DNA from: Sander lucioperca | Taxonomy: Eukaryota > Chordata > Actinopteri > Perciformes > Percidae | Length of the DNA: 64,000 bases | Assembly (NCBI RefSeq): GCF_008315115.2 | Contig: NC_050191.1 | Span: forward strand, 5,757,901 to 5,821,900 | Reading direction: 5' to 3' | Part shown: positions 12,511 to 23,532 of the stretch, piece by piece | Position numbering within the stretch: position 1 is the first letter of the stretch | How the letters are laid out: each line of letters begins with the position of its first letter | Notes under the pieces: generated by a model | Told to the model about the DNA's origin: nothing | Seen by the model: only the letters and a program-made list of their open reading frames with translations | Database searches by the model: none | Program-made: the position numbers and the translations under genes

Positions 12511-14580
12511 CTGAGTGAATTTGTGTCAGAACTAAAGTTGTTTCCCAGTATTCATAGTGTGTCGTTATGACAACAACAACAACATGTATTCTTATGTTTT
12601 CAATCCAAATGGTAATTGATTCTATTCCATTCTATCTTTGATTCTATTGTTGCTATGGGATACCAGTTTATGTTTGAATATACAGTATGAATGTAATGAT
12701 TTCTGATGATTCCTAAAATATGGCAAAGAAAGAACACTTTACGAAATATGGAAAGGAATGAGAAAAAAAAGATGGATGCATGGAAGAGCAGTACACACAA
12801 GTATGCGCCAGTTGGGACGCCATTTTCTCTAACTCCAATAACCATGTGTGCTCAGCAACTACCTATTATTTAAGATGTGCATATATCGCAATAAAACATT
12901 ATTTTTTTTACTTTTATTCAAACTGTCCAATACTTTTTATGTTGGATTTGTTTAGCCCCTGCTCATGTTTATCTTGTACATTTAAAAGTTGTCGTAAAGG
13001 AAGCGAAATATGAAGCTATCCCTATCCCTCGCTGCTGCAACGGTGAGAATTTCCCCATTGTGTGAATAAAGGGCTTTTCACACGGGGAGCGACACTTCAC
13101 CTGCATAGTCGCGTGGATCGGCGGGATCTCACTCCTCATATGAAGGACAACGCTCTGCGATTAAACGCCAGGCGATCAATGTATGGTAACCATGGGGATT
13201 CTGTGCACTACTGTATCCCTGCCGTACAACTGAATGAGATCAGCTGACTGTGGTATCATATGTCCCTAATCACAGGTCCATTTATAACAAAAAGTGGCAA
13301 TCCTAGTATTTTCCTAACTACAATCTGTTATTGTTGATAGCTAAAGTTAGCTAAATTAGCATAGTCATAATTACGGATGTTACCCGATAAATACAGTCTT
13401 GTACTGATGCTCTGACAAGCTGAAGCCCCGCTGTCTATGTCCTGATAACTGTTTAGAAAACAGTTTTATATTTTAGTGAACTCACAAAGAGCAATAATCA
13501 GTTTCTTGTTCATTGATTTGCACGGCGTGTTGCTTGCGTAGGGAAAAGTTCAACACAATTCAACTCTTGCAGCGGGCGGGCGTGTGCATGTGATGAGCAC
13601 AAACGCGTGTTTCACAGGATTGCGCCCGCTTGTAGCGTCGCGCGCGCGCGTGTGTGTGTGTGTGTGTGTATGTTTTCAGCCTTAATGGCGTCAGTACAGA
13701 ACAGTCTTCTCTTTATTCTATCTGATAACAATATAATCTGCAAATAAAGAAATGTTCACCAATTAATTCTACTCTGTGTTTTCTGATTCCTTCATGTACT
13801 AACAGAGTCATAATGGAAAGTTAATATTCCTTACTGCCTCTACTAGAAGTACAACCTCCCTCCTCTTGTCCACTTCTAGTAGTGGAGCTTCCCTCTGTTG
13901 GCTTGAACAGCTCTGTTCTCACGGAGCACTCAAATTTGTCTGAAAACAGATAGAAATGCACCCAAAGTTACCTGAGAATTAACAGAAATATAATAACTCT
14001 GGCTAGTTTTAGAAGTTGCAATTTGGATGCACATGACCATCTAATCTAATATTGATGTAAAAACATCTCACACATCTTAAACGTCCAACTAGTCGTCTCT
14101 GCAGTGTGTCCCATTCTGCCTCTCTGTCCCTCCAGACACATTCACACTTCCTCAAACCAGTTCACTGCCATTCTCTTCCTGTCCACCAGATGTCCTCTGA
14201 CTTTTTCTCCTGTCCCAGTCGCCTCACTCAGTTCAGTCAGGACTCTCATCAGTGTTTTAACCGTTTGCTGAAACTAGTCTCAGTGAGCCCAAACCTTCCA
14301 GGGGTTTTCAACACAATTCAATAAACGTCTCTTTGTTCTAATAAAGTGTGGACTGTCTTTCTGATGTTTATCTGGTCCTCATTAGAGGGTAAAACCTGCA
14401 GAGCTCTGCTGCTGGTGTTACCCAAAACCCAAACATTTTTCTTTCAGTTCTCAGGAAAACAATTACAAAGCTACGATGAGGAACCAACTAACAATCTTCA
14501 AATGTGCAACTTCCTGATCAAGACGTTGTCTACTGTCACAATCTGTACTGTTTTTAATTTAAAGAAGCAGCACGTCAGAG
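12511..14580. other. boundary region: end of the tandem array and upstream DNA of receptor A
   Basis: The unit-type spacer continues to about 13,345, then unique sequence begins. A short CG/TG run lies at 13,640-13,670. From about 13,860 the DNA resembles the promoter-side sequence of the other receptors (cttccctctgttg followed by ttgaacagctctg), so gene A's upstream region probably starts here. No exon seen. Confidence 0.5.
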
Positions 14581-14620
14581 ACTTTGACAGTCGAGAGCGT
14601 GACACAGAGAGAGAAGCACA

Positions 14621-16993
14621 ATGGCTCAGTTCAGATGGATTATAATGTCTTCATTTCTGATGCTGCTGTTTCAGTTTACAGGTAAGAGAAGACAAGTTCT
14701 GTTGTAACGTGGTGAGTTTAGTGAACTCCTGGAAAAAACAAAAATTGAGACACATTTGCAAGCTTATCTAAAACGATCGTCACACTAACTAAGAACGTAA
14801 CAATCACATTTATATTTCCGTTTAGTTTTTACATTTCTCTCTTTGTCACAACAGCTGCATCTTGGCAACCATCCTTCTCCACTGTCAGAGCTGGAGATGA
14901 AGTCACTCTGTCTTGTGGAAATGTGATAGATGATCGGGATACGTGTGACAGTACTACCTGGACCTTCAGCGGTTCAGGAAACACAGTGACGCTGTTTGAA
15001 CATGGGCGGATTCACAAAGAAGTCAAAGTTAAATCAGACAGACTGAGTGTTACAGAGAAATGTTTTCTGGTTATAAAGAAGGTCACAGAGGAGGATGCTG
15101 GTCAATACACCTGCACACAGCTCAGATCAAAACAAGAACTATCCCACTATCAATACTCTGGGGTTGATTTGTCTGTTGTTACAAGTGAGTATTTACATCA
15201 TAGTGTTTTCAAACTGTCTTTTTTAGAACAATATACTGAAATGTTTCAATAGTCATTATTACTGTAATGACATGTATATTTCTTTAATTGTCTTTCTCTC
15301 TCAATATCTCCGTTTTCACCAGTGACTGAACAGAAGGACACTGATCGGGTCATCTTTTTCTGCTCTGTGTCGCCACGTCATGCGTGTGTACACACAGTGA
15401 AGTGGCTGTATGAGAGTGATAAGAATGACGTGGAGACAAGACAGCTTCCCTGTTCAGCCACTGTGACTGTTACAACATCTCACCTTAATCAAACGTCAAA
15501 ATATTCAAAGTTTTTGAAATGTGAAGTGACTCATGAATACAGTAGAGAAGTGCAGCTGTTTCCCTTCATCCCTCCTCAGTCCTCAGGAGAGAAACCAGGT
15601 GAGAATATGATGCGCTGTTTAAAATCACTTTGTAGATAATTATATAAAACATTTGTTCGGAAATGAGCTTTTAATATTTTATCACTGTCATTTGTTTTTC
15701 TTTTATAACTTTACAATTAGCTGCATTTTGTTGTTGGATTTGTTGACATGATGATGCAACAATGACAAACACTCAGATATTAGAAACATAGAGATAGCAC
15801 AAGAACACACAAACACCTCTGACTATACACTTCTAACTTCTCTTTTCAGGTTTGTGGAGGATCATTGTGTCTCTGGGTTTCGCAACCCTCATAATAATTG
15901 TTGTGGCGATCAACATATGGACAAGAGCTAAAGGTGTGAACATTCACAGATGAAACTTTTATTTAAAAAAAGTTTGATTAAACTGGATTTTTATTTAGGA
16001 ATTTGAAGTTGACTTTTGTCGTTTTCTCTTTTTAGAGAACAAAACCCAGACGGAAGAAAACATTGTGAGTTGAAACAGACAATAATTAAATGTTTAAACA
16101 ATAATAATTGTTGTATGTATGTTTTCCTGTGTTTGTATATTTATTCTGTATACTTATGTTTAGTCATCCCCTTGTTTATGGTGATTACCCTGTCTTGACT
16201 GTGTTCTGTGTATTGTGTGTTTTTTGGTTAATTCCTGTGTTCTCTGTTCTCTGTTGTGTCAAGTTTCTGTGTTTAGTTGATTTCATGTTTTCTGTCAGTT
16301 GTTCCTGTTTCCTGTTTTATTTTGATAGTCTGTTTTCTGTCTTGTCATGTCCAGCTATACTTTGTGTTTTCCCGCCTTGGTTGATTGTCCTGCCCCGCCC
16401 TGATGTGTTCCACCTGTTGTCTCACCTGTTCCTGGTTTGCTCGTCTCCTAGTTTATTTAGCCTCTGTGTTTCCCTTTGTGTCTTGTCAGATTGTTTTGTG
16501 TCCTTGAGCTGTCAGTTTGTGTGAGTTTGTGTGCTTCTCTGTGTCTGTTCTGGTCTGTCTTTACCCCTCCTGTATTTCCCTGGTTTTTGACTCCCTTGGT
16601 TTTTCTTGGATGCCTTTTACTTGTTTTGGAATCAGTTTTTGCCTGCTGCTTCAACCAGGACTCCCTTTGTTCATGTTAACATATACAAATAACAACGTAA
16701 CAAATAACTTTACAGAGCAAGATCAGTGCTTGTGATATTTGTTATTTACTTTAAACTGTGGGTTAAGTGTGGACTCACTCTGAGAGTGTGTTATAGGAAA
16801 GTAATGAGTCATGCTCTCATCTACTCCAATACCCATCACTCTTTCTCTTGAGCAAGGCACTAAAGCCCAGCTGTTCCTCTGGAGCTGATCTGTGTTTCAA
16901 CATTTAATTGCTCCATTTTCACAGGAGCATAATGATGAAGGTGAAGATACGGTGAACTATGAAAACGATGCTGAGGCTTCCTCCTCTGTCTGA
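14621..16993 (+). CDS. two-Ig-domain transmembrane receptor A (TM-A, YEN tail)
   Basis: Model: 14621-14681, 14855-15184, 15323-15598, 15850-15933, 16036-16064, 16925-16993; 282 residues. All sites are GT-AG; introns are phase 1 up to the tail exon and phase 0 before the last exon. Leader MAQFRWIIMSSFLMLLFQFTG. Ig1 (about 22-130) is V-like: VTLSC, STTW and DAGQYTC give the Cys/Trp/Cys core, with an extra Cys pair (DTCDS, TEKC). Ig2 (131-222) keeps IFFC, VKWLYE and LKCEV. No stalk. TM (about 225-247) is followed by NIWTRAKG. The short tail has one Tyr, in VNYENDAE; YxN is a Grb2-type SH2 context (known motif; use here inferred). No ITIM. It is probably a plasma-membrane immune receptor of an unnamed teleost IgSF family; the ligand is unknown. 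AATAAA lies at 17,363. Confidence 0.82.
16130..16680 (+). repeat. dispersed repeat R1, copy 1, in the last intron of receptor A
   Basis: T-rich sequence with the landmarks cctgttttatttt, ttttcccgcc, gattgtcctgcc, tgatgtgttccacctg and ttgtcagattgttttgtg. The same order recurs at about 31,985-32,470 and, more weakly, at 37,970-38,290. The family is not identified. It lengthens the intron between the two tail exons of gene A. Confidence 0.7.
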
Positions 16994-17362
16994 CTCCACT
17001 GATCAACATCAACTAACCACAGAGTCCACTGCTGTTAAATATAATCTCATCATAATTAAATAGGTTGATGACAAAATAATCATAAAATCGTTTTAAGATT
17101 CTGGATGATTGATAACATAGTGAGCCGCCTGTGAGTCAGTCCAGAACCTAAACTTAATCTAACAGGACATACTTCTGTCCATACTGTAAATATCTGATTT
17201 ATAGTCTATACAGTGTTTATATCATACCTCCAGCTGTTTATCCTGTATATCATGTCTTATATTAGCATTACTTTATTCTATATATCATGATAAATGGACA
17301 TTACTCTGCTTTTTGCACTTAAACTGCATGTCATCTCAGTACTTTTTACTCTGTACAATTAC

Positions 17363-17368
17363 AATAAA
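17363..17368 (+). other. poly(A) signal, receptor A
   Basis: AATAAA 370 bp beyond the gene A stop. The homologous genes also have AATAAA a few hundred bp beyond their stops. Confidence 0.5.
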
Positions 17369-17859
17369 GCTTAATCTAATATTGAATCAAAATGTTCTTC
17401 TGGTTTCAAAATGTATCTGAGTTTAAGATTTATTGGTTATTTTAGGAGATGCAGCAGTTTGTGACTTTTTGTCCCTCAGTGTACAGAAGTGAGTTTGATT
17501 GACTTTAATTTAAACATATTGGACTACAGTAAGTGTTTGGATTTAATGAGCTTTAAGTCTTAATGGAATCTGTAACAATCCCTTCTTTGTTATGGCTGAT
17601 AATATAAATTTGCAAATAAAAGTATTAATGTTCAGTTTTACAAGTGTTTTGTAGTTCTCTCTCTCTCTCACTCTTCAGCAAACAGACGACAACACAAGCT
17701 CGCCTCTGCTCAGCTGACCTTTTTTCCTCTCAGCTCTCGTAGTAAACCTTCCCTCTGTTGAGTTGAACACCTCTGTTTGCACTGGGCTCTAACATTTGTC
17801 GATGTAACGTATAAATGAGACTTTGACAGTTGAGAGCGTGAGACCGAGAGAGAAGCACG

Positions 17860-17920
17860 ATGGCTCAGTTCAGATGGATTATAATGTCTTCATTTCTGAT
17901 GCTGCTGTTCCAGTTTAAAG
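17860..17920 (+). CDS. alternative or orphan leader exon of receptor B (B1)
   Basis: A 61-nt exon coding MAQFRWIIMSSFLMLLFQFKG with an intact GTAAGA donor, identical in translation to the second leader at 19,269. The next Ig exon in the right phase is at 20,617, so either leader could supply the signal peptide of gene B. The proximal promoter that carries paired GGAAGT motifs in the other genes is deleted here (the sequence jumps from aacgtataaatg to agactttgacag), so this copy may be silent or use another promoter. Confidence 0.6.
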
Positions 17921-18195
17921 GTAAGAGAAGACAAGTTCTGTTGTAATGTAAGTTTAGTGAACTCTTGGAAACTAAGAATAAGACATTTGCACGTATACAA
18001 ACTATATACATAAGAGCAGGGAAGTGCACAGACATTTTGTAGAGCAGATGTGCGCATTGGCAACACGCGGCTCAACAAGCCGACAAATAGCCTATACGTA
18101 ATTCCCTCCACTGAAAATCTATATCTTTCATAAAAATACCCATCAGGGAATGTTAACAGGGTTGTCGGTCTCTAAATGTTTTAACTTTTCTGAAT

Positions 18196-18208
18196 GCATC
18201 TCTTTCTT

Positions 18209-18273
<65 letters not shown>
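18196..18273 (+). repeat. (TC)n microsatellite
   Basis: TTTC/TC tract in the intron after leader B1. A shorter tract lies at the matching place near 19,615-19,657 after leader B2. Confidence 0.9.
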
Positions 18274-18275
<2 letters not shown>

Positions 18276-19154
18276 GCCCCGAGCTCCACCTGATCTTCTA
18301 ACGGTGATGCCGTTATCAGCCGACTATTGATTGGTCAGTAGACGGTGCTTTTACACCGGTTGATCTCTAATCTCCAACATAACCTGCTCCCGACCAGGTT
18401 AGGTGTACAGCATATGTTACCACGGTGATTGAACCCGGTAACAACTGATCCACCTTCGTGATACAGAAAACCCTGGGTTGAACCTGAAGTTACAAACACA
18501 GGACTTTTACCCAGGAGACCGGGGTTTGCGTCCCGCGTGTCACATTTCCGCGTGTCACATTTACTAAACCCAACCGTCCCATTCTTCTTTTCCTAAACCC
18601 AACCGTCCCGCTTGTCATGGAAATGTAAGCCCACCCACGAACTTTTCCTTAACTTAAGGTATGTTTCAATTGAAGCCTTTTGTATTTCGCTTTGCCTTTG
18701 ATTGACTTTAATTTAATCATATTGGACTACAGTAAGTGTTTGGATTTAACTCGCTTTGAATTTTAATGGAATCTGTAACAATCCCTTCTTTGTTATGGCT
18801 GATAATAATATAAACTTGCAAATAAAAGTATTAATGTTCAGTTTTACAAGTGTTTTGTAGTTCTCTCTCTCGCTCTTCAGCAAACAGACCACAACACAAG
18901 CTCGCCTCTGCTCAGCTGACCTTTTTCCTCTCAGCTCTCGTAGTAAACCTTCCCTCTGTTGAGTTGAACACCTCTGTTTGCACTGGGCTCTAACATTTGT
19001 CGATGTAACGTATAAATGCATCTAAAATAATCGCTCAGGCTGAATTCTGAAGAAGTGTTCAGGAGAATAATGACGAAAGGTCAGGGGATTTCTACAGAGA
19101 GAATGAAGCTAATATTACACATCACTTCAAAAGGTAAAAGAGGAGATGAAGTCA

Positions 19155-19268
19155 GTGTTAGGAAGTGACTCCATCATTATCACAGGAAGTAGATGCTATA
19201 TTCATTTTTAAGAAGCAGCGTGTCAGAGACTTTGACAGTTGAGAGCGTGAGACCGAGAGAGAAGCACG
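19155..19268 (+). promoter_or_regulatory. proximal promoter of receptor B (leader B2) with paired ETS-type motifs
   Basis: TTAGGAAGTGACT near 19,159 and ACAGGAAGTAG near 19,182 precede the leader by about 85-110 bp. Both contain the GGAAGT core bound by ETS factors such as PU.1 (established motif). The arrangement recurs before leaders C, D and E. No TATA box at the usual distance was noticed. Function is inferred from conservation within the window. Confidence 0.5.
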
Positions 19269-19624
19269 ATGGCTCAGTTCAGATGGATTATAATGTCTTC
19301 ATTTCTGATGCTGCTGTTCCAGTTTAAAGGTAAGAGAAGACAAGTTTTGATGTAATGTGGTGAGTTTAGTGAACTCTTGGAAACTAAGAATAAGACATTT
19401 GCACGTATACAAACTATATACATAAGAGCAGGGAAGTACACAGACATTTTGCAGAGCAGATGTGCACATTGGCAACACGCGGCTCAACAAGCCGACAAAT
19501 AGCCTATACGTAATTCCCTCCACTGAAAATCTATATCGTTCATAAAAATACCCATCAGGGAATGTTAACAGGGTTGTCGGTCTCTAAATATTTTAACTTT
19601 TCTGAATGCACCTCTCTCTTTCTT

Positions 19625-19659
<35 letters not shown>

Positions 19660-22600
19660 GCCCCGAGCTCCACCTGATCTTCTAAGAACGGTGAAGCCAT
19701 TATCAACCGACTATTGATTGGTCAGTAGACGGTGCTTTTACACCGGTTGATCTCTAATCTCCAACATAACCTGCTCCCGACCAGGTTAGGTGTACAGCAT
19801 ATGTTACCACGGCGATTGAACCCGGTAACAACTGATCCACCTTCGTGATACAGAAAACCCTGGGTTGAACCTGAAGTTACAAACACAGGACTTTTACCCA
19901 GGAGACCGGGGTTCGCGTCCCGCGTGTCACATTTCCGCGTGTCACATTTACTAAACCCAACCGTCCCATTCTTCTTTTCCTAAACCCAACCGTCCCATTC
20001 TTCTTTTACTAAACCCAACCGTCCCATTCTTCTTTTACTAAACCCAACCGTCCCATTCTTCTTTTACTAAACCCAACCGTCCCGCTTGTCATGGAAATGT
20101 AAGCCCACCCACGACCTTTTCCTTAACTTAAGGGGCCGTGTTCATTTTATGGAATTCTTCCGTGGGCCCATCACGGAATTTTCGGCGATCCGTCTTAATT
20201 TCACGGAATTATTCTGTGGGCCCATCACGGAATTTTTTACAATTCCGTGAAACTGCCACAGATTTTGAGTTAAGGGGCCGTGTTCATTTCACAGAATTCT
20301 GTGAGATCAGGTTGCTTATAACATAAGCTAGTAGCTCATGCACGTTAGTAAGACAAGTTTGGACAAAGTTGTTTTTGTCTTTTGGCTAATTAGCTGTAAA
20401 GTTGAGGCACTGGTTGCTTAGTCTTTTGTCATCACCACTCACCTCCACACAAGCCAACAAAAATGGAAAAAGCTTCCTGAAAAAAGGGCATTTCCCTCGA
20501 GGAAGAAAAAGGGGACAGATGCTCAAGCCCCTTTGATGTCTATGTGTGCACGTGCCTGCCCTTATGCAGATATATTTATGTTTCAGTTCATCACTTTTAC
20601 CTCTCTTTCTCAACAGCAGCAGCTGGGAAATATTACTCCTTCAATGTCAGAGCTGGAGATGAAGTCACTTTATCCTGTGAGAATGTGTTAGATGATCAGG
20701 ATAAGTATGACAGTAGTACCTGGACCTTCAGTCATTCAGGAAACACAGAGACGCTGTTTGAACACGGGAAAATACACAACAATGCCAAAACTAAATCAGA
20801 CAGACTGAGTGTTACAGAGAAATGTGCACTGGTTATAAAGAATGTCACAGAGGAGGATGCTGGTCATTACACCTGCAGATACAGTACAGGACAGCATAAT
20901 GCAGACACTGAAAATGATCTGTCTATTGTCACCAGTGAGTATTTAAATCAGGATGTTTTCAAACTTTCCTGTTAGAACACAATACTGAAACATTACAATC
21001 ATTATGATTTCAGTTATTAAAGGTGCAGTAGGTAGGATTGTGAAGATCCAGGACTTAGCCAAAATGTTGTAACATCTACAACTTCTCAGTCCCTCCCCCC
21101 TTTTGTATTTCATCATTCATGATATACTGTACAGTTTTGTTAATGTATCCGTTAAGATGATGATGCAGCAACAACAACAACGACTACAATATTTCCAGGA
21201 ACAATGAAACCACAATCAACAACAGGAAATAAAAGGACATCAGAAGAGACAAACAACTCAACATCTGAAAATGATGATGGAAGAAAACCAGAAGGTAGTG
21301 ACTGAACATAACAGAACTATACATTTACAGTTAGAAAAGACATGCAGGCAAAAGACTCTTTGTTCATTCAGATCTCAGAGATATAAAGACAGCACAAAAA
21401 CATGCTAACAAGTAGCTCGTCATCATAACACCTCTGACTATATTTAACACTTCTAACTTCCCTTTTCAGGCTGGTGGAGGATCATCTTCGTGCCCGTGGG
21501 TTTAGCAGCTCTCATAACAAGTGTTGTGGTGGTCAACATATGGACAAGAGCTAAAGGTGAGAACATTCACAGATGAAACTTTTATAAACAAAATGTTTTG
21601 ATAAACATTCATCATTGTGAGTTTAAAACAGCCAATAATTCAATGTTTATACATTTATAACTTTACAGAGCAAAATCAGTGTTTGTGACATGTTATTTAC
21701 TTTTAACTGTCGGTTAAGTGATAGAACAGAACAGAACTACATTTACAGTCAGAAAAGACATGCAGGCAAAAGACTCTTTGTTCATTCAGATCTCAGAGAT
21801 ATAAAGACAGCACAAGAACATGCTAACAAGTAGCTCATCATCATAACACCTCTGACTATATTTAACACTTCTAACTTCCCTTTTCAGTCTCGTGGTGGTG
21901 GCTGCTGATCGTTGTGTCTGTGGCTGTTGCAGCTCTCTTAATAATCACTGTGGCTGTCTTCAGATGGAGGAGAGCTAAAGGTGAAGACATTCACAGAGGA
22001 AACTTTTGTAAAATGTTCACTGAGGAAGCTAAACCAAACTTTCTTTCTTTTCTTTCCAGGGAAAAAACTAATCACAAATAACGACATGGTGAGTTTTAAT
22101 ACTGAATACTCAAAGTTTGATAAAATCGTGACTTTATATTGTATAGTTCTATACCTGAAAGAGAAAAAATATATATATATTGTCGACCCTATTGTACAGA
22201 AATTAAAATTGTTCAGCAGCAAAGGTCAAAGGATGCATTGTGATGGGAAAAAAGAAAAGTGAGCAACACAAACAACAAACAGCCTCCACAATGCCCACAG
22301 AGTTGAATCAACTCATCTTATATTGGCTGTATTTGTTGTGGGACAGTTGTATTGGATTACATTGCACAGATGATGATGATGATGATGTTTGCCCGCTTAT
22401 AAAAGCTACACAGCAACTAGAATCGAAGGAAATGAAATAGACAAGTTAATAAGTATTAATCAAGATGTTACTGATCAGTCTTTATGTCGTCTCCTCTGTG
22501 CAGGCTGATCCTGAAGGTGATGTTTCCTACGCCTCCGTCAGCTACACCAAGAAGACCAACAGGAGAGCCCAGGTAAACTATCTAATATATCACAGTGTTG

Positions 22601-23046
22601 GTGTTAATGGATTAGTAATCTTTTTAATCCTTGAAGCAGATATTAATGATTCATGATTCTGAGTCTCAGCCTCTGTGTTCCAAGACAAGTTTGCTGTGAA
22701 TTTTCATGATAACAACACAATGAATGGCGGAGTTTTGTCGGTGCCCCCTATTAGATACAGCAGCACCACCATCAGACCAACATGTCCACTTCACACACAA
22801 GATATTTCATAATCTAATTAGCAGATTAAAGCAAAGACAATATTACAGTTGTTGGCAGCAAAATCAGGAAGTTGTGTTAGGATGTCATTTATGAGTTGTA
22901 TTCTTTCCCTCTAGGTCTTTGTTGATGATGATGATGATGAAGGTGATGCAGTGACCTACAGCGCTGTTAAAACCTCCTCCTCTTCTGCTGCAGCCTGTGC
23001 TGATCCCAGCGTCCTCTACGCTACCATCAACAAACCAAAAAAATAA
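19269..23046 (+). CDS. single-Ig-domain ITIM receptor B with two TM exons
   Basis: Model with leader B2: 19269-19329, 20617-20934, 21169-21294, [TM-A 21470-21556], [TM-B 21888-21980], 22060-22088, 22504-22572, 22915-23046. With TM-B alone it gives 275 residues. V-like Ig1 has VTLSC, STW and DAGHYTC; the first extra Cys is Tyr (DKYDS) while its partner TEKC remains. Ig2 is missing; a dispersed-repeat fragment sits in its place, and Ig1 joins directly to a Thr-rich stalk. Both TM exons are intact and phase 1-1, so either, or both, can be spliced in frame. Tail motifs: VSYASV (Tyr 218), VTYSAV (Tyr 247) and VLYATI (Tyr 267), all fitting the ITIM pattern [SITVL]xYxx[ILV]; five Asp precede the second. 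Known ITIM receptors recruit SHP phosphatases, so an inhibitory role is inferred. The Ig1 acceptor is a CAGCAGCAG-type tandem site. Confidence 0.8.
19948..20092 (+). repeat. 29-bp minisatellite
   Basis: Five near-perfect units of actaaacccaaccgtccc plus attcttctttt. The matching place in the first leader block (about 18,568-18,620) has only about two units. There are no unique spacers between the units. Confidence 0.88.
20131..20312 (+). repeat. inverted-repeat-rich insertion around gtgttcattt...cacggaatt motifs
   Basis: Contains ggggccgtgttcattt twice (20,135 and 20,276) and several cacggaatt / aattccgtg words in both orientations, with the doubled phrase gtgggcccatcacggaattt. It looks like a MITE or satellite-like fragment in intron 1 of gene B; family not identified. 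Confidence 0.55.
21017..21100 (+). mobile_element. truncated dispersed element replacing the Ig2 exon of receptor B
   Basis: Starts ttaaaggtgcagtaggtagg and continues through gatccaggacttagcc to ctcagtccctcccccc. The same sequence in reverse forms the right end of the element at 2,382-2,912 and its repeat-unit copies. On the left the native intron is present up to about the cagttatt; on the right native sequence resumes at ttttgtatttcatc. Everything between these points in genes C, D and E, including the Ig2 exon, is absent. Confidence 0.7.
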
Positions 23047-23420
23047 GATGTTGTGTTTTTATAAAAGTGATGACTGTTTGGATCATAGATTTAGAAATGT
23101 AAGGTCAAAGCAAGCAGAGTTATTATAAGATTGATCCTAAAAGTTGGTCACACTGTTTCTTTTCTTGGCTTAATTGCAGCAAAGTGAGAATCCAGCACCA
23201 GCTCTATAACACATGTAGCCAGTGAGAGAGTAGAGACTCCCTCTAGAGGTGGAGAGGGTGAGACAAAGAGGCAGACATATATTCTGTATTCTTAGAACTG
23301 TGACCCAGCATGGGCACAACGAAGGTTTTGTACAAGTAATTATTATCTGTATTGTTATACCATTAAAGTGAATATTGCTTTTGTTCTGTAAATCTTATTG
23401 TTTTATGCTTTGCTTTATTG

Positions 23421-23426
23421 AATAAA
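23421..23426 (+). other. poly(A) signal, receptor B
   Basis: AATAAA within a segment conserved after the ITIM tails of D (46,329), the orphan tail (50,457) and E (58,420). Confidence 0.55.
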
Positions 23427-23532
23427 TGATTAGTCCTACACAATTGCAAATGTATTTCTTTGTATGTTCAACACATTTTTAGTGAGATGTATTTTTCTGT
23501 GTTTAACCAGCAACAACTAGATGCCTAACACT

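Larger units (their letters stand above)
17497..20131 (+). repeat. tandem duplication carrying the leader exon of receptor B
   Basis: A block running from gattgactttaatttaa to cttttccttaacttaagg occurs twice, at about 17,497-18,665 and 18,699-20,131. Each block holds sequence upstream of the leader, the leader exon, a TC tract and a GTCCCG-rich repeat. The leader exons are 1,409 bp apart. Block 1 lacks about 205 bp just upstream of the leader; block 2 has extra copies of a 29-bp minisatellite. Confidence 0.88.

Noticed and set aside
15850..15933. A charged TM residue for pairing with an ITAM adaptor in the non-ITIM receptors
   Set aside because: The TM core has no Lys, Arg, Asp or Glu; only an Asn near the cytoplasmic edge.
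19948..20092. CRISPR-like regular 29-bp repeats
   Set aside because: Units are directly adjacent with no unique spacers, in an animal intron.
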